Of a DNA stretch of 64,000 bases, positions 45,076 to 55,911 are shown in pieces. Below the pieces are notes generated by a model. It saw only the letters and a list, made by a program, of their open reading frames with translations, did not search any database and was not told the origin of the DNA. Within the stretch, counting starts at the first letter, position 1; every line of letters starts with the position of its first letter. The stretch comes from Myotis daubentonii (taxonomy: Eukaryota; Chordata; Mammalia; Chiroptera; Vespertilionidae). The DNA is taken from the NCBI RefSeq assembly GCF_963259705.1, contig NC_081846.1:87370641-87434640 (forward strand), written 5' to 3'. Made by a program: the position numbers and the translations under genes.

Positions 45076-45617
45076 CCAGCTGCCCATGAGGCATCTTGGA
45101 GAGGGAAGGACTAATCTGGGGGCGGGGCAAGACTGGTCTCTGTGACTCGAGCCTCAAACTTTCCCTTCAAATCCTAAGCCTTTGGGGAAGAGACCCCGTT
45201 TCCGGTCTGCTGTACAGGCAGACCCTCACCCCTCCTGGGTCTATCCGTGTGCGGCCAGGTCTCCAAGAGCCTGACAACCCCAAACCCTGTTACTTCATGG
45301 CATCACGAGGCGACGGGCGCCAGACGTGTGAGCCGGAGGCCAAGGGACGCTGACTTCTTCCATGGAAACACCCCGCAGAGAGCTACCCAGGCAGTCACTT
45401 CTTTGGGGGTAAACATTGTGCCACTTAGATCCCAATTTTTAAAAAGTTCTCCAGTGGCCTGGGGAAGGGATCGATAACAATTCAAACCAGCTTCAATGTG
45501 TTATTTCAGCAGATTATCTTCAACAAGACCATGTCTCCTGAGGGGGATTTGATGACGAGAAGGAGGGGAAATGCGGTGGATCAGTCTCATCCCGAGGAGG
45601 GCGAGGGCCTGGCCAGG
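45076..45617. other. Unassigned sequence
   Basis: No gene or named repeat recognised. Confidence 0.5.
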
Positions 45618-45623
45618 TGTGGG

Positions 45624-45659
<36 letters not shown>
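45618..45659 (+). repeat. (GT)n microsatellite
   Basis: GGGTGTGCG followed by about 17 uninterrupted GT units. Confidence 0.95.
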
Positions 45660-45661
<2 letters not shown>

Positions 45662-45745
45662 AGAAGCAAGGTCAGGAGGTGAGCGCTGCACAGCCGGCTG
45701 CTGCGGGACCTGGAGCCTTGGCCCTTTTCCCGGGGACCCCGCCGG

Positions 45746-45759
45746 CCAGCAGGTGGCAG
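45746..45759 (+). promoter_or_regulatory. CTCF-like motif in unique sequence
   Basis: CCAGCAGGTGGCAG fits all 14 positions of the recalled core CCASYAGRKGGCRS and is followed by TGCGG, a common flank. No recognised repeat covers it, so it is a better candidate for a conserved CTCF site than the transposon-borne copies. Confidence 0.5.
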
Positions 45760-48013
45760 TGCGGAGCTGAGAATGGGCGTGTCTGCTGCGTCTCCGAGAC
45801 CCGAGTTGACTGGCTTCCTTGCCGGCCTTGGGCGTCGGCGCTGGAAGGGACCAGGACGCCAGAGGCAGTGGGCTGGGACGCTGTGCCCGTGCCTTTGTGG
45901 CTCTAGGAAGGTGGGGTGATGGGGCATGACAGCCAGGCCCAGGTGTAGCGGTGCAGCAGGAGGGCCCGCAGGCAGGTCCTGCCTCATGGGGGAGGGTCAT
46001 TTTGAGGATGAAAGGGGATCTTAGGGGCAGAAGCCTTTTGTCACTTTCTCGGGCTACACCTGGGGAGGTGGGCGCTGGGGGACATTGCAGGGCTGAGGTG
46101 GAAGGTGTCGGAGTCACCCCTGGACCTCAGCTTGCGGGAGGAGGCAGCTTGGAGGGGGAACCGGCAGAGGTGGCAAGCCTCTAAGCCTCGTGTCTGACCG
46201 GCCGGATGGCTGTGAACTCTGCCCATCCCGCTGGGAGGCAAGCTGTGCTCTGGTCCTCCGCAGCCTCCGCCGTCCACGCCCCGGAGCTCCACACGGCGAC
46301 CTCCCTGCCCTCACCTGCCCCAGGGGCCTCTGGAGCAGGGGCCATGAGCTGCTCCGAGCACATGCTCGGCCAGACACCCGTTCTTCCCGGGAAGCCCCAG
46401 GCTGGGAGCTCAGGCCAGCACTGGGCGCGGCCTGGCTGGACCCCCGAGGGGTGGGGGACGCCGCTCCTCCCGCCTTCTTAGGGCCCCCGCCCGCACCCGG
46501 GGGAATTATGCATGGCCCTGTGGTCTGGGCGCTTGTGAAACCTCCAGGGCCTCTCTGGCTGGGCTGAGGCTCACGTTCCGGTGGGTGGGGGGAGGGGGGA
46601 GAGGGGGAGAGGGGGAGGGCTGAGGCTCAGTGCCCAGCAGCCCCAGGGGAGGCGCGCTGTGACTCGGGACTCCCCACGCCCAGCCAGGAGAAGGAGCGTG
46701 TGGAGCGGCTGCTCTCGGGCCACCTCATCTGAAGAGAGACTGGGAGTGTGGCTAAGAGAGCCCTGGACAGAGGAGGTGGGTGCTGGGGGACGACCAGGTG
46801 GCTCCGGCTTCATCTGCAGGTGAGATGGACTGGGGCCGTCGCTGGGGAGGCCGGGCAGGGGAGAGTGAGCCGAGCGCGCCCTGCTGGCCTCCTGGGGAAA
46901 GAGGCTGCTGGCCGGCAGGCAGGCTGGGGGAGCGTCCCCACAGCCTGAGGGAGGACCGGCATTGCCAGCTCTCCTTAGCCTGGGCAGGAGCCTGAGACGG
47001 CTGACCGGGTGAGATGGCGGGACCTAGACTCTGCCACACCGACCCTCAGCGCCGAGGCCTGCCCCCTCCCTAACCTGCCCCAGCCTCCCTGACCTCTCTG
47101 CGCCCTGTTTCTGCTACACCTGCAGAAATGCCCATGCTGGGAGGAGGGCATGGGGCACGGGGGGCGTACTCCCCCCCCCCCCCAATCTCAGGCCCTGTGA
47201 GCATCGGCACGGCCCTGGCCCCCTGAGCGGGCACTGCCGGGGCCCCTTTCGGAGGGAAGTGACTGAAAATCCAGTTGGGGCTGGAATGTTCCATCCCTGA
47301 GCTGAGCTGTTCCCAACCAGCTCAGTGGAGCATGACCGGGGCACCGCGGGCGATGGGCCAGCCTGGCGGTAGCGCTTGCCCGGCTTCCCAGGCGCTGAGA
47401 GCGGGCGGTGGTCAGGCTCGGTGCTGCCACTGGGGACGGGGCGCCCACTGTGTGCTGCGCACCTGCAGGCATTCCTGTCACTCACTTTTCCTGATCCGCC
47501 TGTGACGACAGTGCTGGCAGGTCAGCTCTACAGGTGCGTAGAGGCTCTGAGAGGTCTGGCTAAAGTCCACGGTCACGCTGGTCTGCTTGCTCTCAGGCCG
47601 GGATGGTGACTGAAGCAGCGACTCCTCACCCCGCAGAGCCCAGCACCTGCCCCCTCCGTCTGCTCACCATCCTGCTCCCTCCGACTTCCACCGCCAGCTG
47701 CTGCTCTCTCAGTCCTAACCTCCTTGCTCTCAGAGCCACCCCAGGCCCGTTCCCCAGCAGCCTCCCCAACAGATGGGCGGCTGCACCCCCTCCAGCGCTC
47801 CTTTCACACTCCCCTGCACTCCGAGGCCCTGCCAGTGGAGGGAGCTCTCCCTTGCCCCCCGACCCCTGACAGCTCCTCCTTAGGGGTCTGTGGTGCCCAG
47901 CCTGTGAGAAACTCACCAGGACCCATGGGCCTAAGCACTGCCCGACTGCACAAACAGGAGCTCTGAAAACACTGGTGCCCTTTCCTGGAATGGCCATGAC
48001 AACCAAGGCTGGG
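45760..48013. other. Unassigned GC-rich sequence
   Basis: No gene recognised on either strand. A C-run lies at about 47170-47183. Frames are low-information and overlapping. Confidence 0.5.
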
Positions 48014-48890
48014 TGGGAGCAGGGCTGTGGGTGCAGGGCTGTGGGGGTGGGGTTGTGGGTGCAGGGCTGTGGGTATAGGGCTGTGGGTGCAGGGCTGTGG
48101 GTGCAGGGCGGTGGGTGAAGGGCTGTGGGTGCAGGGCTGTGGGTGCAGGGCGGTGGGTGCAGGGCTGTGGGTACAGGGCTGTGGGTGCAGGGCGGTGGGT
48201 GCAGGGCTGTGGGTGCAGGGCGGTGGGTGCAGGGCGGTGGGTGTGGGGCTGTGGGTGCGGGGCTGTGGGTATAGGGCTGTGGGTGCGGGGCTGTGGGTGC
48301 AGGGCTGTGGGTGTAGGGCTGTGGGTGCAGGGCTGTGGGTGTAGGGCTGTGGGTGCAGGGCTGTGGGTGCGGGGCTGTGGGTGCAGGGCTGTGGGTGCGG
48401 GGCTGTGGATGTTGGGCTGTGGGTGCGGGGCTGTGGGTGCGGGGCTGTGGGTGCAGGGTTGTGGGTGTAGGGCTGTGGGTGTAGGGCTGTGGGTGCAGGG
48501 CTGTGGGTGTAGGGCTGTGGGTGCAGGGCTGTGGGTGCGGGGCTGTGGGTGCGGGGCTGTGGGTGTAGGGCTGTGGGTGTAGGGCTGTGGGTGCGGGGCT
48601 GTGGGTGTAGGGCTGTGGGTGCAGGGCTGTGGGTGTAGGGCTGTGGGTGCAGGGCTGTGGGTGTAGGCTGTGGGTGCAGGGCTGTGGGTGCAGGACTGTG
48701 GGTGCAGGGCTGTGGGTGCAGGACTGTGGGTGCAGGGCTGTGGGTGCAGGGCTGTGGGTGTAGGGCTGTGGGTGCAGGGCTGTGGGTGTAGGGCTATGGG
48801 TGCAGGACTGTGGGTGCAGGGCCGTGGGTGCAGGGCTGTGGGTGTAGGGCTGTGGGTGCAGGGCTGTGGGTGCAAGGCTGTGGGTGCAGG
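48014..48890 (+). repeat. 14-bp minisatellite, about 62 units
   Basis: Head-to-tail copies of GGGCTGTGGGTGCA; the last two bases vary among CA, TA, CG and TG, and the CTG part occasionally becomes CGG, TTG or CTA. One unit near 48662-48668 is a base short. No reading frame of the unit contains a stop on either strand. This produces a spurious 542-residue frame on the minus strand (47626-49254) with a 14-residue His/Pro/Thr/Cys repeat, and 100-160-residue frames on the plus strand. Confidence 0.97.
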
Positions 48891-50186
48891 CACTGGCTAT
48901 GGAACAGCCTCTCTTCCCTGGCCCAGGCTCCGCACTCACGCGTGCTCCTGGCATGGGGTGCGGTTGCAGATAGAGGGTCTGCTGCCCTAGAGGCCTCACC
49001 CAGAGAGCTGGTCTCACCCAGAGGCCGGGGCCCAGGGCAGGGTCTGCGGTGCCTCTCACCCCAGCACCTGAAGGACTGGGTCCGTGGGGAGTGATGCCTA
49101 AAGTCTGTGCTTGGAGAGTCACAGGGCAAATGCGGAAGGAGCTCCATTTTTCTAAAAGGTTTGCAGGCAGCCCAGGCACCTCCCCTGGCACCTGCACCGG
49201 CTCAGACCCTGGGGGAGCGCTGCCTGGGCCTTGGTGGCCCTGAGGCAGAATCATGGGCTGCTGTCTCTCAACAGAGCTGTCACCACCTCCCAGTTATCAG
49301 TGCGGAAGAGGGGGGGCCGCGGGCGAGGAGGGTGGGGAGCACCAGCAAGGCCGCTGTGCCACTGGAGCACGCTGGGCAGAGGGTCAGCAGGGGTGTGAGG
49401 GCCCAGCTCTCTGGGCCTCCTGGGCGGGAAGCGCTTGGGCCCTGGTGCACTGGACACAACCCGCGGCTGCTGTCCAGGAGGCCGCGCTGGCGTGGTCATT
49501 GCCGCCCAGCCCCACGCGGAGCAGAAGCAAGGCAAGGACGGGCTAAGCCACGCAGATGCATCGCTCACCTGCTCGCCGTTTACCCAGGGTCCTCAGAGTG
49601 TGTGCAGTATTTTCGGAAATGAGAGCAGGGGGGCGAGGATGCCTTCTGCCTGGGTCACCAACACAGGGGTGTGTGAGGGGGATGGAGAAGGAGTCGGCTC
49701 CCGGGGAGACGGAGGGCCGGCCTGTCAAGTTGGACCACGTGGTCTTTAAGGCTGATGTCCTGTGATGGGGGAGTAACCGAGAACTAGAGAGAAAGAGAAT
49801 GTGATGAGAATGACCCAAGGCTACAACCAGCACAGCAGGGATTCGAATACGGTGTTTTCCATGGACACCCCTCCAGCCCTGAGCTCTAGGGAGAGCGGAC
49901 ACTAGTCCTCCCTGGACAGAGGGTTTCCCTTAATCTCACTGTGGGCGCAGGAAAGAACTTCTGCCCGGAAGCCGTGAATGGCTGTGGGTTGCCCAGCCGT
50001 TTTGGGTCTCAGACAGGAGGTAGGAGTCCAAGCTTCCTGCAGTGCTGGGGGGGGGGGGGGGGGGGGCGGGCGGGCTGCGGATGCAGGGCGAGGCGGTTGG
50101 CTTCAGAGGGCTTCCAGGGCTCAGGGGCCAGGAATAACCACATCTCTCTGGTCATGCCAGGAGACCTTAGTGTGCTAGAGTCTTCT
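48891..50186. other. Unassigned GC-rich sequence with poly-G
   Basis: No gene recognised. An uninterrupted run of about 20 G lies at 50047-50066. Confidence 0.5.
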
Positions 50187-50391
50187 TTTTAAAAATATGT
50201 TTTTATTGGTTTTTAGAGAGAGAAGAGAAAGGGAGAAGGAGAGAGAAACATAGATGTGAGTGAGACACATTAATTGGCTCCAACCAAAGATCAAACCTGC
50301 AACTTGGGGATGTGCCCTGACTGGAAATCAAACCGGTGACTTTTGGTGCACGGCATGACACCAACCAACTGAGCCACGCCTGCCAGGGCCG
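50187..50391 (-). mobile_element. Ves-like tRNA SINE with 9-bp TSD
   Basis: Minus-strand tRNA-derived SINE: T-rich tail, ATATGTTTTTATTGGTTTTT, AGAGAGAGAAGAGAAAGGGA, and a head with CTGACTGGAAATCAAACCGG ending GAGCCACGCCTGCCAGGGC. The target duplication GAGTCTTCT flanks it (50178-50186 and 50392-50400). It is more diverged than the Ves copies at 12.7 and 25.9 kb, so it is an older subfamily. Confidence 0.88.
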
Positions 50392-50548
50392 GAGTCTTCT
50401 ACCTGTAATGAAAAAAAACAAATCTGTGGTGTACGTGGCTTTAACCGAGATGCCATTTGAACACCCAAACCACCCTCAAAGCCCTTGATCGGCCTGAGAC
50501 TATTCCACTGTGGCACTGAGAGCCTCTCCTTGTCTCTTCTACCGCCCC
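50392..50548. other. Short unassigned spacer
   Basis: Unique-looking sequence between the SINE and the LTR; nothing recognised. Confidence 0.5.
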
Positions 50549-51298
50549 TGTGCCGGGGTCCAACCCCAGCAGGTCCAGGGGTTCCCAAAGGCGTAGACGG
50601 AGTCGGCGAAGAAGGAATGACACGGAGACAGCGTTCAGTTGATCAGCAGCCTAGCCAGGATCTCTAGCCTGGATCTCCAGCCAAGTTCTGGTCTCGATCT
50701 CCAGAGAGGTTCTGCTTAGGATCTCCAGCCAGGTTCTGTAGCCATGTTCCCTCGCTAGGTTCTCCAGCCAGGTTCTGTCTGAGATCTCCAGCCAGGTTCA
50801 GTCACCAGGTTCTAGTCAGGCTCTCTTGCCAACCTCTGCAGTCAGGTTCAGTCCAGGATCCCTTGCCATGTTCTCTCCAGCAAAGCTCCTCCATCTCCAG
50901 GTTCCGTGTAGGTACTGTCTTCTGAGTTCTGTTCTAAGTTCTGAGTGTTTCTGTCTTGTTACAACTGTATTTATACCAGTTGATTCAATCCTATCAATCT
51001 CTATTACAAAGGTTAGGGCGTTTCTTATCTCCATTCCAGGGAGAAAAGATTATGTAGTTTAAGCATGATTGTTCGTAGTTAAAGGGATTAATTACCCGCC
51101 TGGCACTTAGTTGAGGGGTTTTATTCCCTCCCTAACTTCAGGGGAAAATCCCTACCTGGGGAAAACAACCTTTCTCAGAGACCTTGGTTAAAACACATAG
51201 TGCCAAGAAGGTGAGCAAACATATTAAGAACAGTATGCCATATATGCCAGGTCCCTTGAAACAGCAAGCATGGACCGGCTCCCGGCAAGGCCGGTCCA
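50549..51298 (-). mobile_element. ERV2-type (betaretrovirus-like) solo LTR, reverse strand
   Basis: On the minus strand the 3' end is GGGGTTGGACCCCGGCACA (plus start TGTGCCGGGGTCCAACCCC), the typical ERV2 terminus ending in CA. A TATA-like GGTATAAATACAG lies at about 50965-50977. Downstream are many degenerate copies of GAACCTGGCTGGAGATC (plus 50645-50885). The proposed 5' end TGGACCGG at 51298 is provisional, and candidate flanks (GAGCGG versus GGGCGG) are only similar. No gag, pol or env sequence adjoins either side, hence solo LTR. Confidence 0.7.
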
Positions 51299-52229
51299 CC
51301 GCTCAGCATGCTCTGGTCTCTGCCTCCCTGCAGAGCTGGCGTGGACCTTACAGATGCCAGTCCCTCGAGGAAGCTGGGCCTACAATCTTCACCCTGTGCT
51401 CGTGCCCGGCTGGCAGAGAAGGCAGAAGTCTAGCTCTTTTCATCCCTGGCATGCGACCTCCTACTCCATTTGACATATGTAGCCAGGCCCTTGCATGCTA
51501 GGCCCTTCAAGGGTGGTTAGCACCACCCTTGTTTCATGAGTGAGAGCTGAAGTGGGCATCCCCCACGGCAGAGGCTCAGAGGAGACCGGGTGGATTGAGG
51601 ACAGGCTGCAGACGGACTCTGGGGTCTGGAGGGAGGGAGAAAACTTAGGTGAAAGGGGCAGCTTGATGTGCCCTCCTCTCCCCAGGCCAGTGCCAAGTGT
51701 GCTGGGAGCTGTCCAGCCCACAGTCTGCTGAACTGCAAGGGCGGCCGCCCCACCTGTCAGCTGGGCCAGAGAACAGCCAGCCTGTAGTTAGTGAGCTGGT
51801 GACCTGCTCAGGGCGGGTGTGCGTGGCTGGGGCGTGGAGGGGAGCCACTGCCCATCACCATGCCTGACCTGTGAGCGACGGGTTAATTAGAACCAAGCCC
51901 ATGGAGGGCCGCAGTGGCTTGGGAACTTCTTGCTACTGAGATTCCAGGTTTCAGACTAAATAACAAAAAGGTATGGATTATTCAAGCACCTTCTGTTAGC
52001 GATGTGAACGTGGAGGCCCTGACGGGGACAGTGACTAACCGCTGGTCACGCAGCTAATCAGGAGTTTGTCCAGGGCCAGACCCTGTCCCTCTCGTAGCCC
52101 ACTTTCTACAGACAGCAGTTGGCATGTAGTTACACCCGGATATCCTTACTACCAGCTGCTAGTGTGCAGTCTTTCTCTATCTTTACCTCAATTTAAAAAT
52201 GTTATTAAGTGTTTAATATGTTCTGAGCT
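51299..52229. other. Unassigned sequence
   Basis: No gene recognised. Some text near 51500-51570 is weakly MIR-like. Confidence 0.45.
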
Positions 52230-52345
52230 CTTCGCATTTATTACCCGACGCCTCTATTCCTCTCAAAAGCCCTGTGAGGCAGAGAGGGTTGTCACCGCCA
52301 TTTCCCAGGCGCGGAAGCGGGCAGAGAGGTGAGCTGACGCCCACA
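52230..52345 (-). repeat. MIR SINE fragment
   Basis: GCATTTATTACCCGACGCCT, CAAAAGCCCTGTGAGGCAGA and CCGCCATTTCCCAGGCGC match the MIR core in reverse ('tttaatcctcacaacaaccctatgaggtag ... ccccattttacaga'). Confidence 0.6.
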
Positions 52346-52655
52346 GTGCGGTGGGAGAGCTGGGCGGGCCGTCCCCCTCCAGAGGGGCCTCCGGACCGCT
52401 GCCCTCTGCGCCCCTGCAGACACCGTGGCGGGGCCAGGGTGTGCCTGTGCCTTTATGTTCACAGAGAGTGAGAAGGAGAAAGACAGAAACGCATTGCGGG
52501 GAAGGAAGTTGATGAAGTAGCTCATTGAGGGACCAAAAATTTAGTTTGTGATCCTTCAACAAGAGAGCCATCAAAGACAGATGACAGACCTCCCCAAGAG
52601 GCTGAACACAACGGCTCAGAGACCCTGAGGCCATGGGCCAGGCCCCTGACTGCAG
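52346..52655. other. Unassigned sequence
   Basis: Nothing recognised. Confidence 0.5.
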
Positions 52656-53009
52656 GTCTCAGCCCCGCCCCCGGTCTCAGCCCCGCCCCCCGGGTCTCAG
52701 CCCCGCCCCCGGGTCTCAGCCCCGCCCCCCCGTCTCAGCCGCTCCCCCTCCCCCCCCCCCCCGTCTCAGCCCCGCCCCCCGTCTCAGCCGCTCCCCCCCC
52801 CAGTCTCAGCCCCGCCCCCTGATCTCAGCCCCGCCCCCCGTCTCAGCCCCTCCCCCTGGTCTCAGCCCCTCCCCCCGGTCTCAGCCCCCCCCCCCCCGTC
52901 TCAGCCCCGCCCCTGGGTCTCAGCCCCGCCCCCGGTCTCAGCCCCGCCCCCCGTCTCAGCCCCTCCCCCGGTCTCAGCCCCGCCCCCCGGTTTCAGCCCC
53001 ACCCCGCAG
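52656..53009 (+). repeat. C-rich minisatellite of GC boxes, 18 units
   Basis: Eighteen units of 16-30 bp begin GTCTCAGCC and continue with CCGCCCCC, CCTCCCCC or a pure C-run. Eleven units keep CCCCGCCC, the Sp1/KLF GC-box core, so the array is a dense cluster of GC boxes. The C-rich strand is i-motif prone and the complement G-quadruplex prone. The Pro/Ser/Gln-rich frame across it (52633-53109) is considered spurious. Confidence 0.95.
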
Positions 53010-54616
53010 TGGAGGCCTCTCCGGCTCCCCTGGCTGCCCTCCCAGGACAGAGCCCCAGCCTCACGGAGGTCTCAGGAGAGCAGGGAGGCTCCCCGCTGCC
53101 TGCATGTGAGAATTGGCCAGGTGTTACCAACTGCTGCCGCAGAGTGCTGGGTACATCAAGTTCATTCGTGTTCTCTCTAGTTTCTGTGTGCTTGACATTT
53201 TCTACAAAAAGGTTTTCTTAAACTGTAATGAAAGATGCCCTGTCCTCAGGAAAGTGCCTCGGGTGGACTCTGGTTTGGGAGGAGGAAGGTGGGCACGGCC
53301 CGCAGCGGGAGGCTGATCCAGGCAGCTTCTGACAGGAAGCTTTCGGGTACAAGGCACTAAAGTTCTTTAACTTCTGTCCATCTAGCTCCAGCCTCTCCAC
53401 CCCCCACACCCACCCCAAGCACGCCCACTGTGCGCTGACGCTCACAGCTGGCTCATCGGGAGTCGGGAGTCGGCAAACTGGCCCGCTGGCCACATTTGAC
53501 CAGCCCGGGCAGTGTGGAAGACAGCCAGGCCCACCCACTGACGTGTGGCCTGAGGCTGAAATGTTTATTCCTCACCCTTACAGATGCGTCCTGGGCCGCT
53601 CCGGGGGCAGGGACTGCGGCTCCTACCCAGCCGGGCTGTATGTTTGCCAATCAGTTGTATCTGGTCCCAAACCTGTGTGTGTCTGTTGTAGTTATTGTTG
53701 TAAGTATATAACTTTAATCAAACAGCTTCTAGATCAGTGAAATAGGAGTGTGAAAAGAAAGTGTTATTTCTATGAAAATTAGGTTAAATGCCTCAGAAAG
53801 ACCCAGTAAGTGCAAGTCAATGAAAACAATTGCTGTTCTATCAGCCACAGGCAAGTGCATTGTAGAAAGCAGAACTGGGGGCCTTGTAAAAACCCAGTCA
53901 TTTTGCATTGGAAGAGCTTTGTGAACATCTGTGAGGGTCACGAAAGGGCAGGAGCTGCACGCTGGACATACTCTCTGGTGTGGTTTGGGTAGGAATGATG
54001 GCCCATATGGAAGAGAAGGCCTTCCATCCAAGTGTTGGAATGTAGAGGTGCATCTGTGTTGGGAAAGGAAAACAAAAGGCTTAAGGAATACACACGCACA
54101 CACATGCATACACGCACGCACACGCACGCATACACGCACGCACACACTCACACACACTCACACCTGTAGTTTTGGGAACATGTTTTATGGGTTTCTACTT
54201 GAACCACCTTTTCCAAAATGACCCAATTACTAACCCAGCAGTGTCAGATCTGTGGGCTTCTCCTATAACAGAAAATTCACCCTAAAATTGCTTTTTAAAA
54301 TGCAGTTCCCCATCATGTCATTCTGTTCTCTTCTGTCTTCCCCTTGCTTCCCTCCCAGGATGGAGACGCCTGCAGAAGCAGAGGGGAGGGAAGGCGCCTT
54401 GTGCAGCACTGGCCTTGGTGCCAGGGACCTGGGACAGAGGCGGCTGGCAGCAGACATAGCTGGAGTGGCCAGGTGAGTAACAAACAGTTAGCTGATTGAG
54501 CAAACAAGTCATCATATGGAGGGTAATGGGAACCAGTTTTCTCACTATCTGAGGAAGGACGTAGAAAAACAAGCACAGGGAAGTCTAGGAAGGACCCTGA
54601 GGGTTGGAGATAGCAT
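53010..54616. other. Unassigned sequence with a CA-rich run
   Basis: No gene recognised. 54091-54162 is a degenerate (CA)n/(CGCA)n stretch. The part around 53700-54060 is AT-balanced and without a named repeat. Confidence 0.5.
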
Positions 54617-55184
54617 GTGAGCTCCTGGGCTTTTGAAGATGTCTATCCAGATGACACAGGAACTTTAGGGGGACACAGGCAGGCTTAGGGAATTTTTAGA
54701 ATTGGGGTCCGTGGAAAAACACAGGGCTACAGACTGGGAGAAGGTACATTTCCATAACACAGGGAAGCCAGGTGCAGTTACATTTCCATAAGACAAGGGA
54801 GCAGCAACAGGTATATTTCCAAAAGACAAGGGAACTGGGAGTAGCCAAAAAAGGTCTATATTTACAAAATAAAGAAGGAAGAAGAAAGCCCAGAAGAAAT
54901 ATGTGGACAATGAGGGAGGAGGGCCTCAGGGGTTACTGTATAGTAACCAATTTGAAAGGGAATATTGATCAATCAGAAGGGATGTCAGGGCGCAGGAACT
55001 GTAGCCTTTATACTGTAAACCATGGAAACAGGAAGTCGGTGGGACCCTTTCCCTCTCCCCATGTGGGAGTCTGTACTTGTTCTTCAATAAATCTCCACCG
55101 TTGCTATACTACACTCTGTCCATGGATTCATTCCTCAACTCTGGCGGACAAAGAATCTGGGTTCCAGTCCAAAAATTCCATTTC
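54617..55184 (+). mobile_element. Gammaretrovirus-like (ERV1) solo LTR
   Basis: Landmarks in order are three approximately 34-bp U3 direct repeats starting with TACATTTCC or TATATTTCC at 54745, 54779 and 54812, a CCTTTATACTG promoter box near 55008, AATAAA at 55087-55092, and a U5-like GGATTCATTCCTCAACTCTG ... GAATCTGGGTTCCAG ending AATTCCATTTCA. No primer-binding site or retroviral coding sequence follows, so it is a solo LTR. The 5' boundary (TGTGAGCTCC) is provisional. Confidence 0.65.
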
Positions 55185-55655
55185 ATAGACAGATATAGAA
55201 ATAGTTCTAGATAGATGTGTATATTGATGTATGCCAGCAATTTCCAACTGGTGTTGAAGTATAGTAAGCTCCATCTTGGGTAAAAACTGCTGTTTAAAAT
55301 TTTAACCCTGCTATTCTGGCTTCTGTAAACATTTGCTTGCTTAAATAATAGGGAAAATAAGACTACTCCCCACTCCAGAGAGGCCATAAACTATGCCCCA
55401 GACAGAGCTGTCAGTGCTGGCACCAGGCCAGACCTTGAGACATGGTCCAGCACACAGGACTTTTTCTCAGAAGGTCCGGAAGTCTCTGAGAATTTTGTTT
55501 TCCAAATTTGGAAAACAAAGAGCTGAAAAACATATAAATTGAAAAGACTTCCACCATATTGGGCCCCAGAATTTGAGAAGCAAAAGTTCCTCTGGGCTTG
55601 CTAGCGCTAGTGAAAATGAATACGACTCCAAATAAATTTGACTTATTGATTAAGG
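55185..55655. other. Unassigned AT-rich sequence
   Basis: Possibly an old LTR scrap (phrases such as AAGCTCCATCTTGGG and GGGCCCCAGAATTTGAG), but too diverged to name. No gene. Confidence 0.4.
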
Positions 55656-55911
55656 CATCTTCTGATTTACAACATAACAGTGTGCCACAAGAATTTTTGA
55701 AACATGCACTACCTGACTATTTAGTCAGGGCACTGAACTCTCTTCCCTTAGCTTGTCAAATAAAAAAGGACGACAGCCAACACAACAGGCATCTTGTGTG
55801 AATGAATCAAAATTATGCCTAATTTTTGTCAGATCAGCAAAAATATATTTATGGTGCCGCAGAGTGTTCGTAGCTGGTGTGTGCCATGAGGGGAGAGGGT
55901 GGACATCACTG
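55656..55911. mobile_element. Degraded bat non-autonomous hAT (nhAT-like)
   Basis: The interior CAGTGTGCCACAAGAATTTT, CTGACTATTTAGTCAGGGCA, AATGAATCAAAATTATGCCT, TTTTTGTCAGATCAGCAAAA and GTGTGCCATGAG blocks match a very abundant vesper-bat nhAT family as I recall it. The right end ATCACTG (55905-55911) and the left CTGATTTACAAC are decayed terminal inverted repeats. No 8-bp target duplication remains. A 67-residue frame crossing the left part (55598-55801) is an artefact. Confidence 0.6.

Noticed and set aside
48014..48890. Possible CRISPR-like repeat array
   Set aside because: The repeats are contiguous without unique spacers and the genome is mammalian. The same holds for the arrays at 2127, 10009, 44845 and 52656.
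47626..49254. 542-residue open frame on the minus strand
   Set aside because: It is created by the 14-bp minisatellite, which lacks stops in every frame. The protein would be a low-complexity His/Pro/Thr/Cys repeat, and other frames over the array are equally open.
52633..53109. Pro/Ser/Gln-rich 158-residue frame
   Set aside because: Arises from the GTCTCAGCCCCGCCCC array; low complexity and no recognisable gene context.
54617..55184. Possible complete endogenous retrovirus
   Set aside because: No primer-binding site, gag, pol or env sequence is seen on either side of the LTR, so only a solo LTR is supported.
55598..55801. 67-residue frame that looked like a small protein
   Set aside because: It lies mostly within a degraded bat nhAT element and is explained by it.
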